Shown here one piece after another: positions 46,016-59,299 of a stretch of DNA of 64,000 nucleotides. The notes beneath the pieces are model-generated. The model had not been told where the DNA came from and made no database searches. It saw nothing but the letters and a program-made list of their open reading frames with translations. Made by a program: the position numbers and the translations under genes. The stretch covers positions 1 through 64,000 of the forward strand of contig JAEQBH010004104.1 of the NCBI GenBank assembly GCA_016808115.1. The letters are read 5' to 3'. Position 1 is the stretch's first letter. Every line of letters begins with the position of its first letter. The stretch is from Tetrastigma voinierianum. Taxonomy: Eukaryota; Streptophyta; Magnoliopsida; Vitales; Vitaceae.

Positions 46016-47745
46016 TTAGGCTCTTAGATTTGGTTTAGTAGGTGAGAGGAGGCCGACGTTCACACATTTATGCATCCGGATTATTCAAGCTCTTTCACTT
46101 TGTATGATATTTCATTTGCAGTTAAGATGAAAGACTTTAGGAGGCTCTCTAATGAAAAAGCATTAAAAGAGTATTTCTTTTTGGCACCCAACTGAAGATT
46201 TTGTGAGCCGACCATGGTCCCTGGAGATCGATTTCGTCGAATATATAGCAGTACTGAATGGTTCTTATAAATTTGAATATAAAAATAGAATTTGGGGAAC
46301 TCTTTATGATGATCAGTAGCCATTTTTTTCAGCCGGGTGTGGGCTGAAAGGTACATGAAAAAAGACACGAGTCAAATAAACAAGTACAATGAGGAGAGAA
46401 GAGACGTGTGGTAATCATATTTTCTTGGATAATCTATGATGCTATTCACATTGTTCACATTTTTATGAGTGTTCCACACCCAACTACAACTGAAGTTGTC
46501 GTTACCTTAATGTGTTAATATAGTTGTTATAATTGCGAAAATTTTGATGACCAATAGTATGAATTTAAGAACATAAAGATAAAGAAATCATCATAAAAAT
46601 GTATAAAAAGTTTTAACATGATTCGATCAATTATGTCTACATTCACGGATGAGAGAGAATATTTTTACTATCCTTAAAAACACAAAAAACAAGATTGAAG
46701 TATCAAAGTATTACGACGATTCAGAAAAATCACAAAATCACAAAACCCTAAAATGCCTACAATATTAAAAAAATACCTCATAAAATTCTCAATTTCTCAA
46801 ACTCCTAAATCTCTCCATATACCAAATATTTCTCATAACTTTTTCCTTTCATGACATAAAATATTTATAAAGATATTTTTAAAAGTTTTCTTTATTCTAT
46901 AAGGAAACCTAATATTATAATAATATAACAAATAAGAATTTTCCTATAAAAATGAATTAATACTAAATAGGAATTTGCGACATATTCTAATAGTTTCTAT
47001 ACAAAAAGAAAAAAGTTTTAACATGGTAGAATGATGAAAATATAAAATGTATTTTTTTTATTTCTTTTCACTTGATATTTTACGTTATAGTATTTTATTT
47101 TTAGAATGATTCAAGTTTGGAATCTCCCGTAATTAACGCCATCTCGTCCCTTTATTACTTGAGTTAAGACTCGAGGGCTCTCCTATAAAATATATTAACA
47201 TTTTAGATTTTACTAATCATTCAAAAAATATATAAACCATGCTAGTTTGATAGGTGGAGGTCGATCATGACCACCTTTAATTTGCACAATAAAATTGATT
47301 TTGTTTTATAATTCAACTGACAACCAAGTCAGAAATTATCTTCATGCATGATTAATTATTCACAATATAGGAAGATTTAACCCGACAACTCGTACAGATG
47401 ATCTTGTTCTGTAACCGAGTAATAGAGAAAATCACTTAATTTGTGCAGAGAAGAGCCTATCTATACCTTCACATGGAAAAGCTTTTAAGTTGAAAAACAT
47501 TTTCTAGGTTTAAGCATACATGTTCTAGCAGTGTCAAAAAACTTTTTAGTTGTTCAAAAAGTTCATTCCATTAGGATCTCCTTAGGAAATTATCTACATA
47601 AATTTAATCAGTTTATGTATTTGGTCTCAATATGTTTCATAATGGCCAGCTCTGCTATGTCCCTTATTGATGCAATTGCTTACCCAAAGGGTGGGTAGGA
47701 TGATCAAGAATTAAAATGACCTTCTTTAGAGACTTTGGGCTTATG
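46016..47745. other. AT-rich intergenic DNA
   Basis: No supported gene. The 95-codon minus frame at 46081-46368 has no recognisable domain. Confidence 0.6.
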
Positions 47746-47749
47746 TTCG

Positions 47750-48047
47750 GTTCCTAGAAAATTTGAAAAAAATTGTAAAGGATGAAAAATATAAAGAGAA
47801 AAAGTAAAAGGAAAAAAAATGAAGAAAAATTAAAATAAGTTAAATTCGATATATTATTTTTATTTTCTACTTTTAATCAATTTTATTTATTTTAACACAT
47901 CAATATAAAGATTATATAATTTAAGAATATATAAGTTTTCAAGTAATTTTATTTATATTTGATTTTCTTTGAAACATTTTCATTAGAAAACCAATTATAA
48001 GAAAAAATATATATATTTTTAATACTTTTTAGGAAGTAAACAAGAGG
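47750..48047. mobile_element. MITE-like element
   Basis: TGTTCGGTTCCTAGAAAAT (about 47753) and TTTTTAGGAAGTAAACAA (about 48027) are imperfect inverted repeats enclosing about 300 bp of AT-rich DNA. Similar words (AAAATGACCTTY...GGGCT-ATG) occur just outside both ends, near 47716 and 48096, and may reflect a flanking duplication. Confidence 0.5.
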
Positions 48048-48679
48048 GTATCTATCTATGGTGGGTCCTGCTATGTGACCCTAGCTTCAAGTTAAAAATG
48101 ACCTTTTGGAGGCTAAGGGCTATGTCTTAAAGAGAGAAAAAAAATCTAGTTAATTGTTCTTCATGTCATTGTTTCTATTGTCTTGGCTGAAAAAACCAAA
48201 GCTAATTAAAGCCTAATCACAGACCACATACAAGTGTCCATAACAATGACAACAATGGCTTCTTTCACAAAATGATCCATCAAATCATTAAACCCACTGA
48301 GAAAGACTTCTCGAGTAGCTCATTAATATGCATGCTTTCTTTCTTCCCCAACAAATTGGCAATCACTGATGTAATTATGCCACATAAGACTTTTCTTGAA
48401 ACCAAACATACCTTGAGGGCTTAGCCAATGGATCTCATCAACCTCAAATAGATTAAAAATCTCCCTGATAACGAAGGTTGACAACTTGACATCTATTGTA
48501 GTATGTGACTCGTAATGAGAGAAACACATCTATGGAGGAGAATGGACAAATGTCATAATGAAGTGGAGAGGAACAATGACATTTGTCATTCAAGCTTATG
48601 ATCTTTTTTATTGGAAATAAATGATACACGTATCAACAACCATTCCCCTCCAATACGAGCACTTAGAAGAAACCAGAGA
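48048..48679. other. Intergenic DNA
   Basis: No supported gene. A 68-codon minus frame (48323-48529) is unassigned. Confidence 0.55.
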
Positions 48680-48950
48680 GTGTCCTGTAAACCAACCAAA
48701 TTAGCTGATTATATTTGAATTTGTTAATTTTGTATTTAGTTGAGTGGAGTTTTTAGTGCTGAGGTGTCGTACGATTATGTTAGGATTGTGGGTATATTTT
48801 GTTTTGTTTGTTTTGTGAAAGGGGAGAGAATTATTCCAATCATATTCCCCTATCCTCCCGTTCTCTTTCTTCTTTCCCATTCTTTTTCGTCATTATGGTT
48901 CCTTTTCATTGGGTGCTGTACAGGTGTCGGCTACATTTGGTGCTTTCATT
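48680..48950 (+). repeat. Probable 5' LTR end and primer-binding site of a truncated Gypsy element
   Basis: The stretch ends GGCTACA and is followed by TTTGGTGCTTTCATTG, a primer-binding-site-like sequence directly before the gag start at 48955. The left limit is a guess. Confidence 0.45.
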
Positions 48951-48954
48951 GTAC

Positions 48955-49860
48955 ATGGCTGAAGGAATGACCACGCGTTACAAAGCTTTGGAGGAAATCC
49001 TATGCAAAATATCATAACAGCTACAGAATCAGGGTACTACTATTTCGAAATTTGAATTTACCTTGACTACGGTTTCACAACATTCCGAGGCAATTGCTAA
49101 GACTGTCTCTTTGAATGAGGCCTTTCAACAGTCCTTGGTGGCTCAACAGACTATTTTGACAGACATGATGCACCGGATGTCCCGTCTGGAAAAACAACCA
49201 GCCTCTCCTCCCTTACATTCCACCCCCATGGTCACTTCCCTCTCTTCTGTATTCACCATTACCCCACCACTCACTCCTACCCTTCTACGCACCCCCATGG
49301 TCACTTCCTCCTTCTCTGTTTCCACCATCACCCCACCATGCTTTTCCACCGCCTCCTTCACCTCTCTCACCACAAACACTGATGCTTTGGCTAACCATCA
49401 ACTCCCTAAACTTGCCTGAGATTCCTTTTTTTTCTGGCGATAACGTTTTCGGGTGGCTTTTTTAGTTAGAAAGATTTTTCCATTTCCACACTACCCCTCT
49501 TGAACAACGCCTCTATATTGCTTCTTTTTACATGTCGGGGCCAGCTTTGATGTGGCTCCAATGAATGCATACCACCCACCAACTCTCCACCTGGGACGCC
49601 CTTACCTGAGATCTGAATGCCGATTTGGATCTTCATCCTTCCAAAAATCATGAGGCGGCCCTCTTCAAATTGCATCAGACCACTATCATCATGCCTACAT
49701 GGTCGAGTTTGAAGTGCTATCAACCTGAACATCGTCTCACTAATCTAAATCTTTTGAATTGCTTCATATCTGGGTTACGGGGATGATATTCATCGTGAGT
49801 TCCTCATGCTTAAACCAAATTCACTATCAGATGCCATGGGTGTGGTCTCTTGAATTTTCT
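48955..49860 (+). pseudogene. Gypsy-type gag remnant
   Basis: From ATG 48955 the sequence reads MAEGMTTRYKALEEIL and then meets a stop. In another frame, LTTVSQHSEAIAKTVSLNEA and QQTILTDMMHRMSRLEKQ follow. A Pro/Thr/Ser-rich linker of about 60 residues comes next. The retrotransposon-gag domain follows in shifting frames: IPFFSGDNVFGW, RFFHFHTTPLEQRLYIASFY, MSGPALMWLQWM and FISGLRDDIHREF. It needs several frame corrections, and no pol follows. The copy is truncated and inactive. Confidence 0.8.
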
Positions 49861-51659
49861 GAGTCACTGGACTGGTCAAGCATTTAACCAAATAATCGAA
49901 TACTGAGAAACAAAAAAGAAAAAACGACGTACAGATAGCTCGTGATCTTCGATGCTTAAGTTAGATTAGTCAACCAGGAGAGTGAAAACACCGATTCATT
50001 CAGTCTGGAATCTCGTACATTTTTCTTCTATTATCTCATGCTTTTATCCAGAAGGAAGACGATCATCTTCCACGAAAAGTAGGAGAATCTCCCTTCCGAA
50101 ACCTGGATGAAGGCGACGCTTTGCTAAGCATGACCTATTTTTCCTTGGGGATAAATTCCCACTGTCCGCATTTTTACCCCAAGAATGTTCACCACCCTAG
50201 GCGGTTATGAGGACTTATACTTGTTCAAGCTCAGAGAGGTCATTCGGATGCCTTTTTAAATATGATAAATCCCACAGAAAGACAAGATTCAGCGGTATAT
50301 GCCCTAATTCGGGACGGGGGATCTATGTTCGACCTACTAAGAACAGAGAATGACAAATCTCGTAGTCGACATCATCTGTGGTCCTAATGCAATGCATCAC
50401 TCAGGAGTACAAATCTGCCCGTAGAGATTCTATTTACACCCTATCCATTTTCATACACCCCATTGTATAGATTTGAGCGCAAAAATGGGTCAGGTGTGAT
50501 ATAGGTGTATAGAGAAATTCTGTAAGGTGAAATAGAATTTCTCCCAAGCCCATTATATCTACTAATGCTCCCTTTTTCCTCGGGCTGGGGAGAAAGCAGT
50601 TTATCCTCGAAGTGAAAGAAAACGCGGTGACACCCTTTCTGATCCGAATTCGACATGTCCAACCGAATCTGGATGCTCCGATACCAATCCACCAGGACAC
50701 CCCAACCCGGCACCCTGCATCGGCCGTATGTGTCATATTTTTTTTTTTAAACTTATAGCCACTAAGTTTGTTCATTCATATAATGTTAAACATTTAACTT
50801 AGATATATATTCTCAGAAGACGGACATAAAATATATATGCCTTCATATATGCTGCTCAACATTTACAATAATTACATTGCTTACAAAATAAAACAAAATT
50901 ACATATACAAAATCGACCAAAGGTCTTCCAAAGGCACCTAGTGATGCGTGGCCTTTAACCGCGATATGGATTGTCCCGGGTCTCCTCGGTTTCCCCTTCA
51001 GACTTACACGGATTAAACACCCGTAAGCAAACTTTACGCTTAGTGGAATACACATACCTGATGACCTCTACTCGAGGGTCTCCACACTTTTATACAAATG
51101 CATATACTTATGACACATATAACATTTATATATACTTATCATTTCTCGCTTATATACTTTTTCACAACATGCTTTCATTTCTTATCATATTTCATATACA
51201 TTTACGCTATATTGTAATTTACTTCTTGTTCTCAGAATCAGATACTATCATCGTGATACAGCCGCTTACGCTCTTGCTATCATGTCATATATTCTTTACA
51301 TTTCATTTCAGATAAACTTGTCATTTCTTTTATGTTTCATGTCCGCAAATACCTGTAAGCGATACGGAATAACTGTATAAAAATCTCGGCCAAGACTATC
51401 ATTGTACGAGACAGTGATCTCTATCTGTACATACCCGAAGATATCATCACTACATGAGACAGTGACCTATGCCATGTAATATGTGACCCAAACCCGGGTC
51501 GTGATATACCGTGAAGATATCACCGTGACGAGACAAAGGACCTGCGTCATGTAATGATCCAAACGAGATCTATGTCATCTAATTAAAACAGGGTCTCGAG
51601 ACCAGAAACTATATGTCAGAAGAATCGTGATTCCTTTATGTGTATGTCTATCTATCTCT
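49861..51659. repeat. Mixed repeat DNA between the gag remnant and a CACTA-like end
   Basis: Positions 50720-51640 look like part of an LTR-type sequence. A degenerate GAAGATATCAYC...GAGACA...GTAATRTG module repeats near 51430, 51510 and 51535. No frame longer than 118 codons and no domain recognised. Confidence 0.4.
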
Positions 51660-51965
51660 CTCACTATAAGAAAAAAGTTAATCAATGACACTACTAACGT
51701 TATTATCAAGAGCTTTCATACCTACACTTCTCTAGTGTTGTCGCCACAGTAGACCGACATTGTATTTATCGGCCAACAAATCTCAAGCTAATGAGCATCA
51801 TCTTTGGATAACATTGACAATGACACTCATAAAAAGCATCATCCTTGAACATTTTCAATTGAAATGAGATCCATAATAATGATGCTTAAAAGGAGGGCCA
51901 TTATTAATACATTTTATCAATGACATGCTCTGAAGTGTCATCTTTGATCGACTTTACTTTTAATA
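51660..51965. mobile_element. CACTA-type transposon terminus
   Basis: CACTATAAGAAAAAAG at about 51661 has the form of an En/Spm (CACTA) terminal inverted repeat. It is followed by subterminal copies, in both orientations, of AATGACAC/GTGTCATT (near 51687, 51820 and 51948), as expected for subterminal transposase sites. I did not find the opposite CTTATAGTG end or any transposase in the window. Confidence 0.55.
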
Positions 51966-53455
51966 TTTTGTATTAAAAAAAAATATTTGTATTATATTAT
52001 TAAAATAATGAATTCTTATATAATGAAATAAAATTTAAAAGAAAATTTGATAATCAAATTGAATTTATGATCGCTTAAAAAAATTAGATCTTCAAACATT
52101 TTGTACATACTGAATTTCTAGGTTCCACCAATAATGTAACCACATATACATAATAATTACAAGTCATATCCCAATTTCTAATTCTTTCAAAAAAATAACA
52201 AATATTGATAATCTTCATATTTTCGCATCACCTCCCTTTTAACAGTAACTATTTCGTCTTTGGCAAACTAATGCCTATTTGAAACTGTTAAACAAATTTG
52301 GAGAATAGAAAGCTTCTAAATTATATGTGCAACAACCATAAGTATAATTGGAACTATGACTTTCACAAAATTTAAAAGGAAATGAACACTATAATTAATA
52401 TAAAATGAAAAGTATAATGAGAAAAATAAACATGGGGTGAAAAAGTTAAAGTGACATTACTGAAGAAAGAAATAAACAAGCAAGAAATAAACCAATAGTA
52501 TTAAGTTCAAGAGATTTAGTTGTGTCCACTTTCTCTAGTCACCTTCTAATATATTATCACTGTCATTTGAGTATCAATAAATTAAAAAAAGTCTAAAGCT
52601 TTTAATTTCATCCATAATTTTATTTTAATTTACATTTGCTCCTGATGGTTTGCATCTTAAAAACAAACAAGAAATAATAAAACAATAGGTTATTAACTTA
52701 TTTATTTTATTTCCCATGATGACCCTATTACAAAATTTCAATCATTGATGATCGTTACCCAATAACATACAAATTCAACAAAAGATGTGATGAGATTTAA
52801 ACAATAAGCCATGTCTTTATCTCCTTTGATTAATTGATTCCAAAGATAAAAAGAAAAATAAAAAAAGATTTTTTTTTATGAATTTGTACATTTTTAAAGT
52901 AAAAAAAAAGAAGATTATTATAGTAAAAAAAAACTAAATATAGGCTTTTATCCATATTTTCCCCCTTGTCTTCATGTTTTCTTTTATACTATTTCTATAT
53001 CATACAACATGAAGACAATTACCATAATGTGCAAAAGAGGTCCACAAAATTCCAACCACTAAATGAATTTTCAAATTATGCTTTCCATATCCACCAATTA
53101 AATTTATACAACTTATTGAAGAAAGAGAAATATCAAAAGAATTTCAACATTTTATCATTCATCATCAACTTGTTTTCCACTACTATATCTAGATTCCAAA
53201 CAAACTTAAGCAATCTGATTGCAGAACGGATAAGGTACATAAAAATGTCACTAGGCAAGAAATAAATACTTACATGACTGGGAGAGATATTCTTCCATTG
53301 AGAAGGTCATACTAAAGAGTATGAAGCTATAAATCACTCTTTTCGTTGTTATTCCTATTGAACAAAAACTAATATATGAAACAAAAATTAATAGGATTTT
53401 CTAATATTTTTAATGTATATAAGTGAATAATGATGCAAAATACTGCACATTATTC

Positions 53456-53535
<80 letters not shown>

Positions 53536-53793
53536 CTAATATTCCAACAAAACCACAATTCTAATTTTTTAATATACTCCAGAATGCCATCACTCTAGTC
53601 CAAAGGTCTACTAAGGTTGTATCTTTTTTTTTTTTGATCAATAAATGAAAATACTATTAAAAAGTGCAAAAGAAAAAAATGTCTACTAATGCTATAACAT
53701 ATAAGAGTTCATGCACACATGCTAAATGACAATTTTCTCAAAAGATCTATTATGGGAAGTCGATCCCACATCAATGACCACATAAAATATAAC
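51966..53793. other. AT-rich intergenic DNA left of element B
   Basis: Long A- and T-rich runs, no supported gene. The plus frame at 52966-53265 is Asn/Lys/Phe-rich and unassigned. A (TA)n array occupies 53458-53532. Confidence 0.6.
53458..53532. repeat. (TA)n microsatellite
   Basis: About 37 uninterrupted TA units. Confidence 0.97.
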
Positions 53794-55717
53794 CAGGACA
53801 CTCCCGAAACTCAAAAATCACATCACCCGTCAACTCACGGACAAGTGGATGCCTGCCACCCGACGCCACTTCGTAAAAACTCCAAGCAGAGCCTTCAGAC
53901 GGAGAGTTCCCACCCAAATCCAAGACTGTGATATACCCATTCCAAATGAAATTCAATATAATCCCAACACTTAAAGAAATCCACCACTGGACCCATAAAC
54001 AATACTCATCACAATATACCAACTATGAATCCAACTATATCCAATGGGGCTTCTAAGAGTTAAATTACTTTATACAACATATATCAAAATTAGAGAATTC
54101 TAATACATGTGAAAAAAATCATCAAAGCCACACCCAACTTTCTTCACAAACTCAAATTTCCAGTGACGAAATTCGCTCCCTCGCACGCGCCCTCGCACTG
54201 TAAAATGGCATCCTCGACAAAGGCGAAGCCATCGCCTCGAGTGGAATCTACGTGGTATGTGGGTTACTCCACCTAAGTTCAATGCAATGTTCAAGAACAA
54301 ACACACATTCAGTTGTAAACAACGATCCTACTCAACGTCTACACGACCAACTCCGGTATCCCAGCTTCATCGACTCTCTCACACTCGCCAAGCCCCGTAC
54401 GAGAATTCTTATTTTTATTTGTCTGTTACTGACAACCCTCCGATGTAGATATCAATCAGTCGCCCGACGATTGATATTATTTATGGACTACCCTCCGATA
54501 TATCAATTGGGTCGTCTCCGACGATTGATATTTTTAGTTTTAGACAACCCTCAGATAATTCACATTTTAGACAACCCTCCGAACCATTTTCTCTAGACTC
54601 ATCTCATGCACTCACTCCTATACCCCAGTGGCATCTGAAGGCATACGGAATGCATGGGCGCTCCAATACAGCTTTAATTCACATGCAAATATATAAACAG
54701 TATATATCTACAAAACATTCAATTCACACAATCATGTTATGTAAATTTTCATTTCATACATCAAAATTAGTTCACTTTACTTAAGATAAAACACGGCAAT
54801 TCAACTTAAATCACTCGACCGCACATATTTTCATAATTATCGGTTCACTTAGGAACTCCGGTTTCACGGCCATTTCCGCCAAACAAACCAATACATGATT
54901 TATAGAACACTTATCACACATTTAACCCAAAAATCACACCTGATACTTCGGGCCGTTTCCGCGGGGTTCAACCAAGCACTTCGATTCCAAGGTTTGGAAT
55001 CGATCAAACGGCAGTTCAAGGCCTCAACCAACCGAAACATTTACATGATACTTAAACAAAAAATAAAAACCAAGTAGGGAGAAACCCCTACCTCTCTGGT
55101 TTGAGAAAACTCCCTTAAACTGCACTCCACGCTAAGCCCTCCGTAGAGTTACCTCTTTCTGTCCCGAAGACGCGACTTCTGGTTGATCGTCCGTATTTCT
55201 AGAGAGAAGGAAGACTCTCTCTCACTAAAAATAAACTCCGAAGCTCACTGTCGATTTTTCCCCTTCTCCCACGTTTTGGTCTTTTTTTCATTTGGAGAAG
55301 ACAAGTCACTATTCCTATTTTGTCTTCTAGTGACTTAAACAAATCCCAAAATGCTTATTATGTCCTTTAATTTCCCAGTTTTGACATTCGGCACTATCTC
55401 GGCTGTCCATTTCCATCATTTCTCTACTCATGCTACTTATGGCACATGAGTATGTGTTATATGTGACTTTTGTCACATCGAAAATCATTTTTTATCGCAC
55501 CCGACCGCGATGTTCGAAAATCAAATTCCGACTATTTCGAATTCTACGAAATTTTACGCGCTAAAATTGGGGATTCCACAGACAATTCCAACGGTGGAAC
55601 CGCTTTCACATCCGAGATTTAGAGAATAGTCTATGGATTTTTAACCGAATTAATAAATTTGTAATCGAAATTACGATTACGCATTTTTCCGCGGTAAATC
55701 GAAATTTCGGCCTTATG
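53794..55717 (-). repeat. Element B, 3' LTR (1924 bp)
   Basis: Matches 61291-63219 throughout. For example, GACAACCCTCAGATAATTCA and TAGAGAGAAGGAAGACTC occur in both. Confidence 0.9.
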
Positions 55718-55829
55718 CCCCTCCCATCCTTAAAAGGAATTTAGAAATTTAGGACAATTACAATCAATCACATGCATATGCAACGCGCACTCTATCATGC
55801 ATGTAAACAGTCATTTAAATCTTAAACGA

Positions 55830-57160
55830 CTAAACCACGTACCTTCATCCCTAAACAAGAAGGGATAGGTACTGCGATCGTGTCCCCGCGCCTCCCACGC
55901 ACCTCCACCCCTAGTCGCCGACACCATAAAGACCAACACTTCACGGTCTCATAGCCGCAAAACCCGATCATAGCTATCAACAATGCACACTGGTCCTCCT
56001 CGAAGGTCCCATCCGTGTCTACCTCACCGTCCCCAATCCACCACGAGCCGGATCCGAGTATACTCCAGCACTGGCACGCCAAACACCGCGACACCGACAC
56101 GCCGGCAGAACGCTAACCGTATACTGCTCTATCCTCTCGAGTATCTCGGGAAGGCCCAAATGAACCTCGGCGATAGCTTTCCCCACACGAACCCCGACCA
56201 CCTCTCTGCAGATCACCTTCAAGAAGACGCGATCCCAACTCGAACCTAAGCAGGCCGACGTCACACATCAACATAGCCTTCCGCCTGGCTTCCGAGCCGT
56301 GAGAAGACGCCGTTTGTGGCATCAGTTTACCTTCCTGAGGTGTCTATAATCGATCGTGACCGTTGATTTGAGCTCTCTCCCACTTCGTCCAACATAATGG
56401 TGACCGTGATGTGCCTCCCATACAAAGGCCTCAGCAATCGTGCCATCCGTGATACCGCTATGGATAACTCCTGTTGTAGGCGACCCACTGGGCGGCAAAT
56501 GCTCCTCCCAGCTACCCTTATGATCCAGACGCATGCTCGCAGCATGTCCTCTAATACCTCGCATAGTCCTCTCGCATCGAATTACATCCGCTCGAGGGTG
56601 GAACAGACTCATTGTCGTACCGTATGCCTTACATAGCCTGAAACTCTTCCAAAAGTATGCCGCAAACCTCGGTCCCTATCTCGACACTATGGATACCGGT
56701 ACCATGTAGCTTCCGACTATCTCTGGCGTATAACTCCATGCACTTCTAAGGCGAAGGTCATCCGTGACGCTAAAATGTGCCGACTTCTGAGCTTCTGGCC
56801 CACTATCACCCATACCGGCCATGCTTCGCCGCTATCCGCGCAAGCGGGTCACAAAGTCCACGTGACGCGTTCCCACTCCACTCGCCACTTCCAATGGTCA
56901 AGTAGCCCTACCGCTTCTCGTGCTTAGCCTTAACTCGCCGACATGTGAGACATCGCCGAACAAAGTCCCCTACGTGTCTCTTCATCCCACTCCAATAGTA
57001 ATCGCGACGGCGATCCCAGACACTGCGCCACTGACGCACTCCGCAAATCGAGCAATAAACTCCCCGAATCTCTTCTCAAATCGGCTAACTGGGAACCACT
57101 ACTCGCCCTTATATCGAAGACTACCATCTCGCTGAACTGGCCCAATTTCTTCACACCTGC
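55830..57160 (-). pseudogene. Element B integrase remnant
   Basis: Minus-strand frames at 56612-56327 give MLRACV, YGRHITVTIMLDEVGESS and related blocks of the Gypsy integrase core end. Further blocks up to 55830 correspond to the C-terminal region (...GPSRDTRED, then a RYP..-type end read in another frame). Frame changes are frequent. Confidence 0.75.
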
Positions 57161-57165
57161 ACTGA

Positions 57166-58450
57166 TCAGACATTGGGTACTGATGGACACTCATCTCGTC
57201 CCGCCATTGGGGGACCAATCACTCGCTTCACAGACTCGCAGCCACTAAACTTCCCAAGGTACTCGAGTCGGCTCACTGCATCAGAGCCCAAAGTGTCCCA
57301 CGGGCTTCCCGCATCCGCCACTCCCGAGAAGCTATACCAGCCAACGCCTCCTCGTGACTCCGACCGAGTGCATCGCCCACTCACACGGTCTCCTACCAGA
57401 TGGTAATGCAAAGTGAAGTCATAATCCTCTAGAACTCCATCCATCTCTGTGTTAATTGCTATCGAGGTCCCTACTGCAGGAAATATACTTCGGGACTTTT
57501 ATGGTCCGAGCACACCTCGAACTCCCGCCGTGATAAGTAGTGGCGCCAAATCTTCAAGGCAAAGACTACGACCGCCAACTCCATGTCGTGGGTGTGGGTA
57601 ATTCCCCGCCAGGATTCTTCAACCGACGCAACCATAGGTTACCACCTCCCTGACCGCATCAAACACATCCCAATCCGCCGAGGCATCAATACACCGCGGT
57701 ACCGTCCCCCGTCCGAACTATCAAGCATGGAGCCAAGCAGCCCCTCTTCAACTCCCGGAATGCCTCTCGCACGGCCATCCCAACTTCAAACTCGACCTCA
57801 TCTCGTTAACCTAGTCAGGTGCCGCGATCCCGAGAAACTCACGAATCTCCCCAGAATACCAAGCCAATCCTAAGAAATACCACGATTCGCGTCCGACTCT
57901 CGGCCTCTCCCAACCCAACGCTTCGACCTTCTCCGGGTCGACCGACACTCGAGCGCCGACACCACGTGTCCCAAAATCTCACTTCGCCATAACTCGTGAC
58001 TTATCGGAACTCGCGTACAACTGATGGTCTCTCAACAACTGTAAAACGATCCTCAAGTGATACTCATGCTCCCACTCTGACTGGGAGTAGATCAAGATGT
58101 CATCCATGAAGACTACGACAAACTGATCTAAATAGGGTTGGAATATCCTATGCATGAGATCCATGAATGTTTACGCGCACTTCAACCGAAGGGCATCACC
58201 AGAACTCAAAAGTGCCCATAACGCGCCCTAAACACCGCCTTAGGGATATCTCAGATCCCTAACCTCACCGACAAGCACCAAAGGCGGCGTCTATCTTGGA
58301 GTAGACTCGCGCTCCTCTCAATCGTCAAACAAATCACAATCCTTCTGCACGGGTACCCCGATTCTTGACTTAACCCGCTCAACTGCCGGTAATCACGCAC
58401 AAATGGCGGTCTCTCGCTTCTTCTTTCTTGCAAATGTAACCTGAGCGCCC
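57166..58450 (-). pseudogene. Element B reverse transcriptase and RNase H remnant
   Basis: 58433-58251 contains FVRDYRQLSGLSQESGYPCR, a damaged form of the RT palm entry block. 58164-57979 contains MDLMHRIFQPYLDQFVVVFM with the catalytic F-M-D-D and then ILIYSQSEWEHEYHLRIVLQ. 57444-57166 contains MDGVLEDYDFTLHYH, the usual RNase H/connection segment before integrase. Frameshifts separate all blocks. Confidence 0.85.
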
Positions 58451-58699
58451 CATGGTGAAGTGCCTTTGCCTAATGAACCCCTTGTCGAATAGCTCCCTGT
58501 AGAATCGGACTCGAAAGCCACGTAACTCAACTCGGTGCCATCCTATGCAGCCATAGAGATGTGGTGAAGTACCAGGTGTAACCCGACAATCAAGTCTACT
58601 ACCCTCCGCGGAGGTAGTCCAAGTAGCTCATCCGAAAAACATCCACATACTGCACACTACTCGGTGTAGACGGTCCGGTCTCTCCTCGCCCCCAGTGGT

Positions 58700-59170
58700 A
58701 AGGCTCGCTAGCCAACCCGCTTAACCGTCCGAATTTCTGACCATACCATCTCGGGGCAAAATATCATTTGTCCCCCGAACACAACACGAGTGGAATTCAT
58801 CCCGTGTGGGCCAGAACCTCCTACGCTCACAATTGATAACACCCAGAAGCCGTTACCAATCCATCTCTGCGATGACATCAACTCCGACATGTCCAGCCAT
58901 CCTCGTGTCCACTCGTGAGTAGAGTCCCCGAGATCTCCAACTCGCAACCTCGACATATCGTACCTATTCTCGCCCTAATCCCTAGGGGAGAACTCACAAA
59001 CAATGGCCCCTCTAAGGTCTCAACCTCCAAGCCCAACTCTCTCTCTATGGTCGTGGTCGCCCTAAATCCATGGAGTCCATATCCCGGGCTACGAAGTCCT
59101 ACAATCCTGTCTCTAATGGACAACTTCAAATTTCCATTCTCGAATCTCCTAACCTCGACCAAGTCTATGA
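58700..59170 (-). pseudogene. Element B protease remnant
   Basis: 59162-58878 reads LGLEVETLEGPLFVSSPLGI, GTICRGCELEISGTLLT, typical of the Gypsy retropepsin region. The following frame has MSEL and WIGNGFW, corresponding to the usual MSEFDVILGMDWL block in damaged form. The catalytic DSG is not readable. Confidence 0.78.
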
Positions 59171-59299
59171 CACGTAATCATCAACAAATAGTGCTGTACT
59201 CCGCGAACCCAATACATAATCCATCATAGTCATTGCCCCTCGTCAAATTCTCTAGGAACCCGAGCCTTCAAAATCTCTGGGAAGTGACTTACCCGCGAA

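Noticed and set aside
46081..46368. 95-codon minus-strand ORF
   Set aside because: No recognisable family and no promoter or splice signals. It stays unassigned.
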